A DNA stretch of 8,494 bases from Acidobacteriota bacterium (GTDB lineage: Bacteria; Acidobacteriota; Terriglobia; Bryobacterales; Bryobacteraceae), in contig JAJYKC010000072.1 of assembly GCA_021788955.1 (NCBI GenBank), positions 1-8,494 on the forward strand, read 5' to 3'. Made by a program: the position numbers and the translations under genes. Shown here piece after piece: positions 1-7,769 of the stretch (the first letter of the stretch is position 1; the number at the start of each line of letters is the position of its first letter). A model generated the notes under the pieces. The model was not told the origin of the DNA. It did not search any database and was given only the letters and a program-made list of their open reading frames with translations.

Positions 1-1747
1 CGCCCTCTTCTTGCTTGCCGAACTTCAACAGCAGCCCGTACTTTTCCAGCAGTTCCTCCGGCAGCAGCCCAAACGAGCCGTCGGTCAACTCCACCACGCC
101 CTCGTTCCGCCGCAGCGCCTCCAGCACCGCCGGCAACTCCGCCCTCGCCTCGCCGAACTCCACTTCCGCATTGAGATCGAACCAGTCGATCCCCGAACTC
201 AACTCCGCCCGGAACCCCGTCGAATGCCGGAACTTCTTCCCCCGAACCTGTAGCTTCCATCCCGCCCGCGCCAGCGCCGGCACAATCCGGTTCAGTTTCT
301 TCCCCGGCACCTGCCAGTAGTCGAGATCCTGGTAGTAATACTGCCGCGGCGGCCGCTTGATCCCCAGTTCCTTCAGCAGTTCTACCGCCGCGCGCTCGGC
401 CTCCTCGTGCCGCTTCACGTAACGCCGCCGCTTGGCGTCGTAAAGGCCTCGCATTTTTTCCGCCTCGGGCACAGCCAAATCGCCGTATTCGAAGCTTAGG
501 TCGCCCCGCAGCAGATTATTCCTCTTATCCATGTATGCGCCGGAATCCGCCACCCGGAAACACACCCGCGGGGCCTCATGCACTTCCTCGAACTGCAACT
601 CCTCCGGCCAACTCACCCGCGGCGGTTGCGGCCGCGACATAAGCTCGGCCACCAGTGCGTGCCCCTGCGGCTCCGGCACCGTGATTTCCTTCCGCTCCCG
701 CAGGAAATCCAGCCACGCCCGCGCACCTCCCGTCTGAAACAGCGCGACTGTGTCGCCCACTACCATCACGCCGCCTTGACTCATCAGCACCGGCGCGTCC
801 AGCCCCATCACCACTTCGCCCCGCCGCAGCCGCCCGTTCAGCACCCACCGGTTGCCGGCCCGCTCCACGAACACTTCAAACCGCCACGGCTCTCCCTCGT
901 CCCACCGCAGAACGAGCCATTCCTCGATCGGCGCACCGGTTTCCCGCCGCAGCAGGCAACGCCCTGTCGCGCACAACTTCGGCAACAAGTGCCGCGCCGT
1001 CGCCCCGCTCAACACAAACGCGGACGGAATCACTTCCACGTTGTAGTAACCGTATAACTCCGGCGCCCCCGCCAGCAGCATCAGTGCATCCCGGTCCGCC
1101 TCGCCCGGAATCGCCGCCATCTGGTCCCGCCTCACCCGCATCGCCTTCGGCTTTCCCAACGCGCCGGTCTTCAACGTATCGCGCGCATTCACCTCAACGA
1201 CAATGTTCGGCTGATGCCGCATCGCCGCCAGGTCCACCACGTAGTACAAAACCCGCCCGCCCGGCCACTCCGGCGTCGTCTCCCTGCTCGCTTGGTACCG
1301 CTCGACCCCGGCCAGCGCGTCCTTCCACGCCCCATCCGTCCCCGGACGCCGCGGCTGCTTCTCCGGCTCAACCCACTCCCCGCCGCCGATCTCATCCAAA
1401 ACAAAATCCGGCGAAGTGTCTTTCTCGACTGCAAGATCGTCCACCAGCTTCGGTGTCCCGCTCCCCACCCGCCCCAGCAGATAATACTTCGCGTCCGCCG
1501 CCCGGATCACCGCCCAAATGTGCTTGCACACGCCGGCTGTCTCGTAGTACTCGCAGTCGCACGAAACGTGAATTTCGTCGCCCTCGCGCCGCAACTCCAC
1601 TTCGTACAACTGTGTCCCCATCACCTCGGCGCGCACGGACCACTGATTGCCCTGAATCGACACGACTTTCCCGCTCGTGTAGATCAGGTCCCCGCGTTGC
1701 CGCACCGCGGGCTCGACTCCGGTCTTCAAATATCGTTGGAGATACAT
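1..1747 (-). CDS. SWIM zinc-finger / SNF2-family helicase-like ATPase, N-terminal part (3' end beyond window)
   Basis: The frame is open without a stop from ATG 1747 to the window edge (582 codons). It has an N-terminal SWIM zinc finger, CxC-x8-CxH, with C63, C65, C74 and H76 (SCDCEYYETAGVCKHIW). A long middle region follows. Around residues 480-580 lies the signature that precedes the ATPase in bacterial SNF2 proteins (PF08455-like): YYYQDLDYWQVPG, then SGIDWFDL (W522), then DGSFGLLPEELLEKYG (from D556). In this family the DEAD/DEAH-like SNF2 ATPase and helicase C domain come next, so they should lie just left of the window; they are not seen here. Known SNF2 proteins are cytoplasmic, DNA-stimulated ATPases that move on DNA or remodel protein-DNA complexes, and SWIM fingers bind DNA or protein. 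No in-frame ATG or GTG lies between 1747 and the upstream stop, which fixes the start. The Shine-Dalgarno is weak: AAGGGGA lies 15 nt upstream, and GGA is too close. The gene starts 154 nt after the VWA operon. A functional link is not evident. Confidence 0.9.
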   Translation of the reverse strand, partial: MYLQRYLKTGVEPAVRQRGDLIYTSGKVVSIQGNQWSVRAEVMGTQLYEVELRREGDEIHVSCDCEYYETAGVCKHIWAVIRAADAKYYLLGRVGSGTPKLVDDLAVEKDTSPDFVLDEIGGGEWVEPEKQPRRPGTDGAWKDALAGVERYQASRETTPEWPGGRVLYYVVDLAAMRHQPNIVVEVNARDTLKTGALGKPKAMRVRRDQMAAIPGEADRDALMLLAGAPELYGYYNVEVIPSAFVLSGATARHLLPKLCATGRCLLRRETGAPIEEWLVLRWDEGEPWRFEVFVERAGNRWVLNGRLRRGEVVMGLDAPVLMSQGGVMVVGDTVALFQTGGARAWLDFLRERKEITVPEPQGHALVAELMSRPQPPRVSWPEELQFEEVHEAPRVCFRVADSGAYMDKRNNLLRGDLSFEYGDLAVPEAEKMRGLYDAKRRRYVKRHEEAERAAVELLKELGIKRPPRQYYYQDLDYWQVPGKKLNRIVPALARAGWKLQVRGKKFRHSTGFRAELSSGIDWFDLNAEVEFGEARAELPAVLEALRRNEGVVELTDGSFGLLPEELLEKYGLLLKFGKQEEG

Positions 1748-1901
1748 TTTCCGAGACTCAGGTCCCCTTACCCAAGTCCCGCCATGGCTTCTGGCACGGA
1801 CACTCTCAAATCGCTCTTACCTTCAATCCCTTGCGCCTCGTTCCCGGCGCCGTCGGTCTTTTCAAACCCGTCCCATCAGTCTAGCCCCTCGCCACCCTCC
1901 G
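1748..1901 (-). other. Intergenic gap between VWA operon and SNF2-family gene
   Basis: This 154-nt stretch separates the stop of the last VWA gene from the ATG of the SNF2-family gene. I see no coding frame, no hairpin followed by a T-run and no good -35/-10 pair. The hexamers TTGAAA (1865-1860) and TTGAAG (1826-1821) have no matching -10 at 17 nt spacing. An 8-bp palindrome, CGGCGCCG, lies near 1845-1852 but has no U-tract. Read-through from the VWA operon into the SNF2-family gene is therefore possible, as is a promoter of a non-sigma70 type. Confidence 0.5.
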
Positions 1902-3362
1902 TCACGGACCCGTTCTTCCAACGCCTGGAAGCGTAACCGAACCCACCACCCCTGACACCCCGTCATACACCACGACGCGAAGACGCGTCACACCTGGGTC
2001 GATTCCCGCCACAACGCGCTTTTCGAGGCCGTTTCTCAGCGCGTCCTCTCTCTGCGGCGCGGTCAAATCCGAATCCATCCTCACCTCCGCGACGCGCTTC
2101 CAGCCCCCGTCCGGCGCGAACTCGAACACATTCACCGAAAGTTCTGTCAGCCACCGGTCGCCCGCCGGCAGCATCGTCACATCCTCCGCCCGTACCTTCA
2201 CGTCCAGTACGGCATCCGCCTTCGTTGCGCCCGCGCTCACCTTCACCTTCACGCCAATCCCGGTCGCATCGAACGGACTCAGAATCGCCGACCGCAGCAC
2301 CGTATCCTCCATCGCCTCCTCGGTCTGCTCCGGCGGATACGCAATGTACTCCGTCATCGCCACCAGCTTCACGCCCTTGCGCGAACATTTCAGCTTGATC
2401 TTGTGCAGCTTCCCATCCCACTTCTCCGGAGCGGGGAAGTACCCGATCACATAGCTCGACCGCGCATCCTGCAGCGCTTTGCGGATCGCCCCCACCACGT
2501 CGGGACCCGGAAACGCCCGCCCGCCCGTCATCGCCGCCATCTCCTGAAGCGTTTCGTCGTCCATCTGGTAAATTCTGCCGCCGACCGCCGGCCCGCTCAG
2601 CCTCACCGGATACATTGAAATCCCTTGCGCGTCCAGCACCGCGCTCATCTGTCGCATCATCGGCGTGTAGTCGTAGCCGTACATCCCCGCCTCCGTCTGC
2701 CCGGGGTCCACCTGGATCGGCACGCCATGAGTCAGCCACACCAGGTTCTTCCGGCCCGCCACCGCCCCCACCGGCGCCGCCAGTGTCTCCAGGCCTGCCA
2801 CCGTCGCCTTCACCCGTTCCTCGGGGAACAGATAATCCCTCGTTGCAAGTTCGGTCTTCAGCACCGAGTTAAGCCGCACCCCAATCTCGGCGGCCGTTGG
2901 CGCCCTTCCGCGCCTGTCCGGCTCGTCTCCCGGATCCGGCAGCGGCGCAATCGGCAGCACCCCTTTCAGCGTCAGCACGTAAACGTACAGATACTCGGCC
3001 GGACCCAGTTTCTTCAGCGCCTCCAGCAGTTGCCCGCCCGCGTAGCTCTCCTCACCCTGCCCCGCGTTCAGCAGGTCCAGCAGAACCACCGTCACGCGCG
3101 GCGGCGCCGCTGTCGCGCGATTGGAGAATTCCCCCGGCCCCAGTGGTTCAGCCGCTTCCGCCGTCCGCTCGTTCGTCTCGCGAAAAAAGACGATCTTCTC
3201 CGCCTTCCCCGCGTCCGACACCGCGAATTCGCCCGGCTCTAGATCCCGCACCGGCTGCCCACGCCCGTCCTCCGCCGCCACGTTCAGCATCACCAGCCGT
3301 GTCTGTCCCCCAAAGACAACCACCGGCAACAACAATCCAATTCCCAGCCCCGCCGCCCTCAC
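1902..3362 (-). CDS. VWA-E: exported VWFA-related protein (TIGR03436-like), last gene of the array
   Basis: Protein of 486 aa starting at GTG. An N-terminal hydrophobic segment (about residues 3-19, ending FGG-Q) looks like a signal peptide. Residues 22-62 form the family's N-terminal beta domain (RLVMLNVAAEDGRGQPV, then a DAGK turn). The VWA-like fold covers about 88-310: strand VTVVLLDLLN (D96), GRKNLVWLTHGVP (203-215) and MYPV (250-253). The conserved block with the only cysteine of the protein (C326) is at 302-327, followed by a beta-rich C-terminal domain with SPFD (362-365) and GSVTL (474-478). DLLN replaces the DxSxS metal site and THG replaces TDG, so classical MIDAS metal binding is unlikely. 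It is the most divergent copy: it lacks the W-T/QPKLD segment of copies B-D and the KAG tail of A-C. The GTG overlaps the stop of VWA-D by 4 nt (GTGA). AAAGGAG lies 16 nt upstream, rather far, and a weak GGAA lies 6 nt upstream. Function unknown; export is inferred from the signal peptide. Confidence 0.9.
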   Translation of the reverse strand: MRAAGLGIGLLLPVVVFGGQTRLVMLNVAAEDGRGQPVRDLEPGEFAVSDAGKAEKIVFFRETNERTAEAAEPLGPGEFSNRATAAPPRVTVVLLDLLNAGQGEESYAGGQLLEALKKLGPAEYLYVYVLTLKGVLPIAPLPDPGDEPDRRGRAPTAAEIGVRLNSVLKTELATRDYLFPEERVKATVAGLETLAAPVGAVAGRKNLVWLTHGVPIQVDPGQTEAGMYGYDYTPMMRQMSAVLDAQGISMYPVRLSGPAVGGRIYQMDDETLQEMAAMTGGRAFPGPDVVGAIRKALQDARSSYVIGYFPAPEKWDGKLHKIKLKCSRKGVKLVAMTEYIAYPPEQTEEAMEDTVLRSAILSPFDATGIGVKVKVSAGATKADAVLDVKVRAEDVTMLPAGDRWLTELSVNVFEFAPDGGWKRVAEVRMDSDLTAPQREDALRNGLEKRVVAGIDPGVTRLRVVVYDGVSGVVGSVTLPGVGRTGP

Positions 3363-4807
3363 GGCTCGTTCCGCTTCGCTCCTTTCAACGTCACCGATCC
3401 CACCTGGTTCGAGTAATTGTCGTAAACAATCGCTCGAATCTTCCCCGCTCCGCCGAACTCCAGTCCCCGTTTCACCACAAATCCGTTCTGCATCGCCTTG
3501 TCGCGTTCCGCCGCGCTCAAGTGTAGATCCATCGGCTGCGGGTCCGTCGCCCTCGGCTCCGCTCCCTCCTCAAGTACGGCGTAAATCACCACCAGCGATC
3601 CGGCCCACTGATCCCCCACGGGCAACAGCTTCACGTCCTGGGCCCGCACCCGCAGCGCCACTTCCACCGTCCCCGGCGCGTCCACCACCGGCTTCATCGA
3701 CGCCATCAGCCCGATCTCGCTCGCATCGAACGGACTTAGCGTCGCCGCGCGTAGCGCCGACTGCTGCTGCGCCCCGCCACCCGTCGCCGCCGGCTCCGCG
3801 ATGTACTCGCTCTTGGCCAGCAACCTCACGCCCTTCAGAGAACATTTCAGCTTGATCTTGTGAAGCTTCCCGTTCCAGTTCTCCGGCGGAGGTACGTAGC
3901 CCACTACATAGCTCGACGCCGTGTCCGCCATCGCCTGCGTCACAGCCTTGGCGATCTCCGTGTCCAGATACACCCGCCCGCCCGTCATCGCCGCAATCTC
4001 GCCCAGTGTCTCCGCGCTCGCCCCGATCTCCCCGTTCCCGTTCATGTCCACCGGATACATCGCCACGCCCGCCGCATCGAGCGTCGACCCCAGCAGCCGC
4101 ATCTCCCCCTCCGGATCCAGCCCCGGCTCCTCGAAATCCACCGGCACTCCGTGCGTGATCCACACAATGTTCTTCCGCCCCGCCACCGCACCCAGCCGAT
4201 CCGCCAGCATCTTCATCGTCGAGAACGTCCCCATCACCCGCTCATCGGTGTACATGGCCGGCTTCATCCGGTACGCCGTGTTCATCGCCTGGTCCAGCCG
4301 GGGCTGAATCGTCTTCGTCCATGCCATCGCCATCTGCGGCGGTGGCCCCTCGCCCGCCTCCGGCAACCCCACCACCGGCATCAGCCCCTGCTCGGTCAGC
4401 AGGTAAAAATACAAATAGTCCGCAGAATCCACCTTCTTCAGCGCGTCAATAATCTCCCCTCGCGCGTAGCCTTGCTGCGTCATCCGCGCGTTCAGCACAT
4501 CGAACACGATCACCGTCACGTGCGGTATCGCGCCCGAACGGTTGGAAACCTCGCCCGGCGCCAGCTTCGGCTCCGCTTCCCCCGTCGCCCCGTTCGCCTT
4601 CCGGAATACCGTAATCGTCTGCTGTTTCCCGTTGTCGAATACCTGCAGGTCGTCCTGCGTCAACTCGGGCGCCGCACCGCTCTTCGCTTCTTCAACCGCC
4701 ACGCTCAGCGTTACCAGCCTTGTCGGCCCGCCGGGCACGGCTTTTTTCGGCGCCGCGCAGACCACACCCGCCGCCACAGCCAGCGCGCACACCGCTCGCC
4801 ACATCAT
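3359..4807 (-). CDS. VWA-D: exported VWFA-related protein (TIGR03436-like)
   Basis: Protein of 482 aa from ATG 4807; an adjacent ATG at 4804 would give 481. The signal peptide runs to about residue 19-20 (CALAVAAGVVCAA). Its cysteine C17 is preceded by Val, so this is not a proper lipobox. The N-terminal beta domain is at about 29-68. The VWA-like fold contains VTVIVFDVLN (D103), GRKNIVWITHGVP (210-222) and MYPVD (250-254). The invariant block is at 298-323 with C322, the only cysteine of the mature protein. The C-terminal domain carries SPFD (358-361) and GSVTL (470-474). As in its paralogs, the Ser residues of DxSxS and the Asp of TDG are absent. Together with VWA-E it forms the subgroup with a short loop after MYPV and THG in the third motif. 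ATG 4807 has GGAAGG 7 nt upstream; ATG 4804 has the 10-nt spacing seen in copies B and C. Molecular role unknown. Confidence 0.92.
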   Translation of the reverse strand: MMWRAVCALAVAAGVVCAAPKKAVPGGPTRLVTLSVAVEEAKSGAAPELTQDDLQVFDNGKQQTITVFRKANGATGEAEPKLAPGEVSNRSGAIPHVTVIVFDVLNARMTQQGYARGEIIDALKKVDSADYLYFYLLTEQGLMPVVGLPEAGEGPPPQMAMAWTKTIQPRLDQAMNTAYRMKPAMYTDERVMGTFSTMKMLADRLGAVAGRKNIVWITHGVPVDFEEPGLDPEGEMRLLGSTLDAAGVAMYPVDMNGNGEIGASAETLGEIAAMTGGRVYLDTEIAKAVTQAMADTASSYVVGYVPPPENWNGKLHKIKLKCSLKGVRLLAKSEYIAEPAATGGGAQQQSALRAATLSPFDASEIGLMASMKPVVDAPGTVEVALRVRAQDVKLLPVGDQWAGSLVVIYAVLEEGAEPRATDPQPMDLHLSAAERDKAMQNGFVVKRGLEFGGAGKIRAIVYDNYSNQVGSVTLKGAKRNEP

Positions 4808-6270
4808 GAGCCCGCCTTCCCGATCCCGGTCAACGTCACCGAACCTACCGCGCCCGAGAAATTGTCCAACACAATAATCCGGACCTTATCCACTCCCTCG
4901 CGAAACGCAATGTCCCCACCCACGTTGATGCCGCCCTTCAGGATCTGATCGCGCTCCGCCGCAACGAAATCAATCGGCATCGCGACCGGCCGCGTCGGCC
5001 AAGGCTCGCCATTCTTCCCATAACTCACATACGCTACCGAAAGGTCGCAGTGATACGCCGCGCCAGCCGGCAGCATCGTCACGTCGCGCGCGTCGATCCG
5101 AAGCTGCAACCGCGTTTTCTTCGGATCCGTCTTGCTCGGCGCTCGCAACGCCCACAGCCCGATCTCGGAAGCATCGAACGGACTCCGGATCGCTGCCCGG
5201 AACGCCTCCTGCTCCGCCGCCGCCCCCATCTCCGGATCCTTGTACGCCACGTATTCCGTCTTCGACTCCAGCTTCACGCCGTCCTTGGCGCACTTCAGCT
5301 TGATCTTGTGCAGCTTCCCATCCCAATTCCCCTCCGGCGGATAGTAGCCCACGACATAGCTCGACTGCGAAGCCGCCATCGCCGCCTTCATCGCCGCGGG
5401 CACGTCAGCCTGCGCATACAACTGGCCGCCCGTCATCGCCGCGATCTCGTCGAGCGTCTGCTGCTGCTCCATGAACTCCTCGCCCTCATCCCGCCTCGGC
5501 CCAAAGGCCTCCACCGGATACACCGCCACCCCGCTTGCATCGAACGCGGTGCTCAGCCGCCGCAGAACCTCCTCATACTCGGCGGGCGAACCAGACCCCG
5601 CGTGGCGCGCTCCGATCTCGATCGGAATCCCCCGCGTCACCCAAATCAGGTTCTTCCGCCCGGACACCGATCCTAGCCGGCTCAGCAGCGCCGCTAGCCA
5701 CTGATACGTCGCGTTCACCCGGTCCTGAGGCTCCATGTTGTCGCTGTGCGGCCCCAACCGGTTCACCCCCTTCATTGCCCCATCGAGCTTCGGCTGAATC
5801 TGCTGCGTCCAGCCGGCGTCCGCCGCAGCCTCCTCGCCCGCCTCCGGCAGCGCGCGCACCAGCGCCAGACCTTTCAACGTCAGTAGGTAGAAGTAAACCG
5901 AATCGCCGTCCTTTATCGGCTGCAAGGCTTCGATGATCCGCCCCCGCACGTACGCCTGGTCCTTCATCGTCGTGTTCAGCACATCGAACAGAACCACCGT
6001 CACCTGCGCCGGCGTCCCCGCGCCGCGATTGGAAAACTCGCCCGGCGCCTTCGGCCCCGCACCCACACTTGCACCCGCCGTCCCGTTCTTCCGGAACAGC
6101 GCGATCGTCTCCGGCTTCCCCGCGTCCATTATCTGCAGGTCGTTCGCCGCCAGCTCTGTCACCGGACCGCCCTTCGCGTCTTCCGCCACCACATTCAACC
6201 GCACCATCCGCGGCGGCGCCTGCCCCCACGCCGCCGTCGCGATCAACATCAGGAATCCAATCCGCCGCAT
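4804..6270 (-). CDS. VWA-C: exported VWFA-related protein (TIGR03436-like)
   Basis: Protein of 488 aa. I chose ATG 6270 over the in-frame TTG at 6273 because the ATG sits in the same TGATG stop-start overlap, with GGAAGG exactly 10 nt upstream, as in VWA-B. A clear signal peptide (MRRIGFLMLIATAAWG, cleavage before QAPP) predicts export. The N-terminal beta domain (RMVRLNVVAEDAKGGPV) is followed by the VWA-like fold with VTVVLFDVLN (D96), a WTQQIQPKLDGAM helix, GRKNLIWVTRGIP and VYPVEAFG. The conserved block is at about 303-328 with C327. The C-terminal domain has SPFDASEIGL and GAVGSVTL, and the tail GKAGS supplies the Shine-Dalgarno of the next gene. It is the only copy with a second mature cysteine (C408, in YHCDLSV; the aligned residue is Gly in A and B). 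The metal-site residues are replaced (DVLN, TRG). It groups with A and B by the EAFG/ESFG extension. No enzymatic motif seen. Confidence 0.92.
   Translation of the reverse strand: MRRIGFLMLIATAAWGQAPPRMVRLNVVAEDAKGGPVTELAANDLQIMDAGKPETIALFRKNGTAGASVGAGPKAPGEFSNRGAGTPAQVTVVLFDVLNTTMKDQAYVRGRIIEALQPIKDGDSVYFYLLTLKGLALVRALPEAGEEAAADAGWTQQIQPKLDGAMKGVNRLGPHSDNMEPQDRVNATYQWLAALLSRLGSVSGRKNLIWVTRGIPIEIGARHAGSGSPAEYEEVLRRLSTAFDASGVAVYPVEAFGPRRDEGEEFMEQQQTLDEIAAMTGGQLYAQADVPAAMKAAMAASQSSYVVGYYPPEGNWDGKLHKIKLKCAKDGVKLESKTEYVAYKDPEMGAAAEQEAFRAAIRSPFDASEIGLWALRAPSKTDPKKTRLQLRIDARDVTMLPAGAAYHCDLSVAYVSYGKNGEPWPTRPVAMPIDFVAAERDQILKGGINVGGDIAFREGVDKVRIIVLDNFSGAVGSVTLTGIGKAGS
4815..4820 (-). promoter_or_regulatory. 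Shine-Dalgarno of VWA-D inside the 3' end of VWA-C
   Basis: GGAAGG on the minus strand comes from the GKAG codons of VWA-C. It is 7 nt before ATG 4807 and 10 nt before ATG 4804, so both codons of the ATGATG pair are usable starts. Confidence 0.6.
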
Positions 6271-7769
6271 CAACCACCTGCCTTCCCGCCCGCCAGGCGC
6301 AACGTCACCGACCCCACCGCGTCCGAGTAATTGTCAAACACAATCACCCGCACCTTTCTCACGCCCGCGCCGAACGCGATGTCGCCTCCCGTGACAATCC
6401 CGCTCTTCATCGCCGCCTCCTCCTGCGCCGCGCTCAAATCGATCGTCACCGGAACCGGACGCGACGGCAACACCTGCCCTCCAGCCCCGTACGGCACATA
6501 CGTCAACGCAATCTCCCCGTGATACCGCCCGCCCCCTTCGAGCAGCGTTAAGTCCTGCGTCCGGATCCGAAGCCGGATCTGTGTCTTCGCCGGGTCCTTA
6601 TCATCCGGCGCCGCCAACCCCTGCAGCCCGATCTCCGAGTCGTCAAACGGGCTCCGCACCGCCGCCCGCAGCGTCGTCGCCTCCGCCGTCCCGCCGCTCG
6701 CCTCCAGCGGATACGCCACATATTGCGTCTTACCCTGTAGCTTCACGCCCTTCATCGAACATTTCAGCCTGATTTTGTGCAGCTTCCCATCCCAGTTCTC
6801 CGGCGGCGGATAATACCCCACCACATAGCTCGAACGTGAAGCCGCCAGAGCATCCCGCAACGCCGAACCCACATCTCCCCCCTCGTACGTCGCCCCGCCC
6901 GTCAGTCCTGCCATCTCCTCGAGCGTCTGAACTTCCTCCATCATCGAACCCGACGTCTCCCGCATCGGCCCGAAGGACTCCACCGGATACACCGCCACGC
7001 CGCTCTCGTCCAATGCCGCGCTCAACTGCCGCAAGATCGGCTCGTAGTCGACCGGCATGCCCGATTCCGGATGCCGCTGCCCAAATTCAAGCGGCACGCC
7101 CCGCGTAATCCATACAAGGTTCTTACGCCCCGATACACCGGATAGCCTCATCATCATCGTCTGAAGCGCCGTGTACGTCCCGTTGAACCGGTCCCAGGGC
7201 AGCACGTTGTCATTCCGCGGACCCAGCCGGCTCACGCTCTGCATCGCAGCATCGAGCTTCGGCTGCGCCTGCCTCGTCCACGGCACGCCCGTCTGTGGCG
7301 GTGCGTCCTCGCCCGGTTCGGGCAGCGGCTGAATCGGCGTCAGTCCGCTCAGCGTCAGCACATAGAGATACACCGCATCGGTGCCTTCCGCTTTCTTCAG
7401 CGCCTCAAGCAGTTGCCCCCGCATGTACCCCTGCGCATCCAGACGCGTGTTCAGCAGGTCGAACAAAATCACCGTCACCTGCGACGGCATTCCCGGGTCG
7501 AGATTCGTCACCTCGCCCGGCTTTAGCGGCGCGTCCGGCTTCCTCTGTCTCGTTGCGTTGGATCGGAACAGGACAATCTTCTGCGCCTTCCCCGCATCAG
7601 TCACCTGCACGTCGCCCTGCTCGAGCGCCGGCGCCGCTTTACCGTGCGAACCTTGCGCCGCCACGTTCAGCCGCACCATGCGCGTCAGCCCCTGGGCGCC
7701 GCCCGCCTCCTGTTTCGTGCCGGCCCACGCCGCCGCCAGCACGGCAAAAAGCGCTCCAAACAGCCTCAT
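6270..7769 (-). CDS. VWA-B: exported VWFA-related protein (TIGR03436-like)
   Basis: Protein of 499 aa, the longest complete copy. The signal peptide is MRLFGALFAVLAAAWA, with likely cleavage near residue 16-17. A spacer richer in Gly and Ala precedes the N-terminal beta domain (about 29-68). The VWA-like fold holds VTVILFDLLN (D104), WTRQAQPKLDAAM (164-176), GRKNLVWITRGVP (214-226) and VYPVESFG (260-267). The conserved block is at 313-338 with C337, the only cysteine in the protein. The C-terminal domain includes SPFDDSEIGL (373-382), LEGGGRYHGEI, FDNYSDAVGSVTL and the tail GGKAGG. The metal-binding Ser pair and the Asp of TDG are replaced, as in the other copies. It is closest to VWA-A, sharing the LLEGGG and FDNYSDAVGSVTL stretches. 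Start and stop each overlap the neighbouring gene by one base (TGATG), which implies termination-reinitiation coupling. It is probably exported; ligand and partners are unknown. Confidence 0.93.
   Translation of the reverse strand: MRLFGALFAVLAAAWAGTKQEAGGAQGLTRMVRLNVAAQGSHGKAAPALEQGDVQVTDAGKAQKIVLFRSNATRQRKPDAPLKPGEVTNLDPGMPSQVTVILFDLLNTRLDAQGYMRGQLLEALKKAEGTDAVYLYVLTLSGLTPIQPLPEPGEDAPPQTGVPWTRQAQPKLDAAMQSVSRLGPRNDNVLPWDRFNGTYTALQTMMMRLSGVSGRKNLVWITRGVPLEFGQRHPESGMPVDYEPILRQLSAALDESGVAVYPVESFGPMRETSGSMMEEVQTLEEMAGLTGGATYEGGDVGSALRDALAASRSSYVVGYYPPPENWDGKLHKIRLKCSMKGVKLQGKTQYVAYPLEASGGTAEATTLRAAVRSPFDDSEIGLQGLAAPDDKDPAKTQIRLRIRTQDLTLLEGGGRYHGEIALTYVPYGAGGQVLPSRPVPVTIDLSAAQEEAAMKSGIVTGGDIAFGAGVRKVRVIVFDNYSDAVGSVTLRLAGGKAGG
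6274..6287 (-). promoter_or_regulatory. Shine-Dalgarno of VWA-C inside the 3' end of VWA-B; decides the start
   Basis: The minus strand reads GGGAAGGCAGGTGG. GGAAGG (6286-6281) is 10 nt from ATG 6270, while the second purine block AGGTGG abuts the TTG at 6273 directly. The spacing favours ATG 6270 over TTG 6273 as the start of VWA-C. Confidence 0.6.

Noticed and set aside
1845..1852. Palindrome CGGCGCCG as a transcription terminator
   Set aside because: It is only an 8-bp self-complementary stretch with no loop and no following T-run, so it is compatible with chance in GC-rich DNA.
1804..1865. Sigma70-type promoter for the SNF2-family gene (TTGAAA or TTGAAG as -35)
   Set aside because: No acceptable -10 hexamer lies 16-18 nt downstream of either; the matches are no better than chance.
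4757..4807. Lipoprotein signal in VWA-D (cysteine in GVVCAA)
   Set aside because: The residue before the cysteine is Val, not Gly/Ala/Ser, so the lipobox rule is not met, and the paralogs have no cysteine there.
3860..4948. Long plus-strand open frame (362 codons), and similar ones at 7295-8242, 1084-1884, 1214-1936 and 578-1057
   Set aside because: They lie antisense to well-supported minus-strand genes, translate into Arg/Pro/His/Ser-rich low-complexity protein without recognisable domains, and recur at the same place in each paralog. This is expected from GC-rich third positions.
6271..6273. TTG as start of VWA-C
   Set aside because: It is one codon upstream of an ATG that has the conserved TGATG overlap and 10-nt Shine-Dalgarno spacing; the TTG would sit directly against the purine block.
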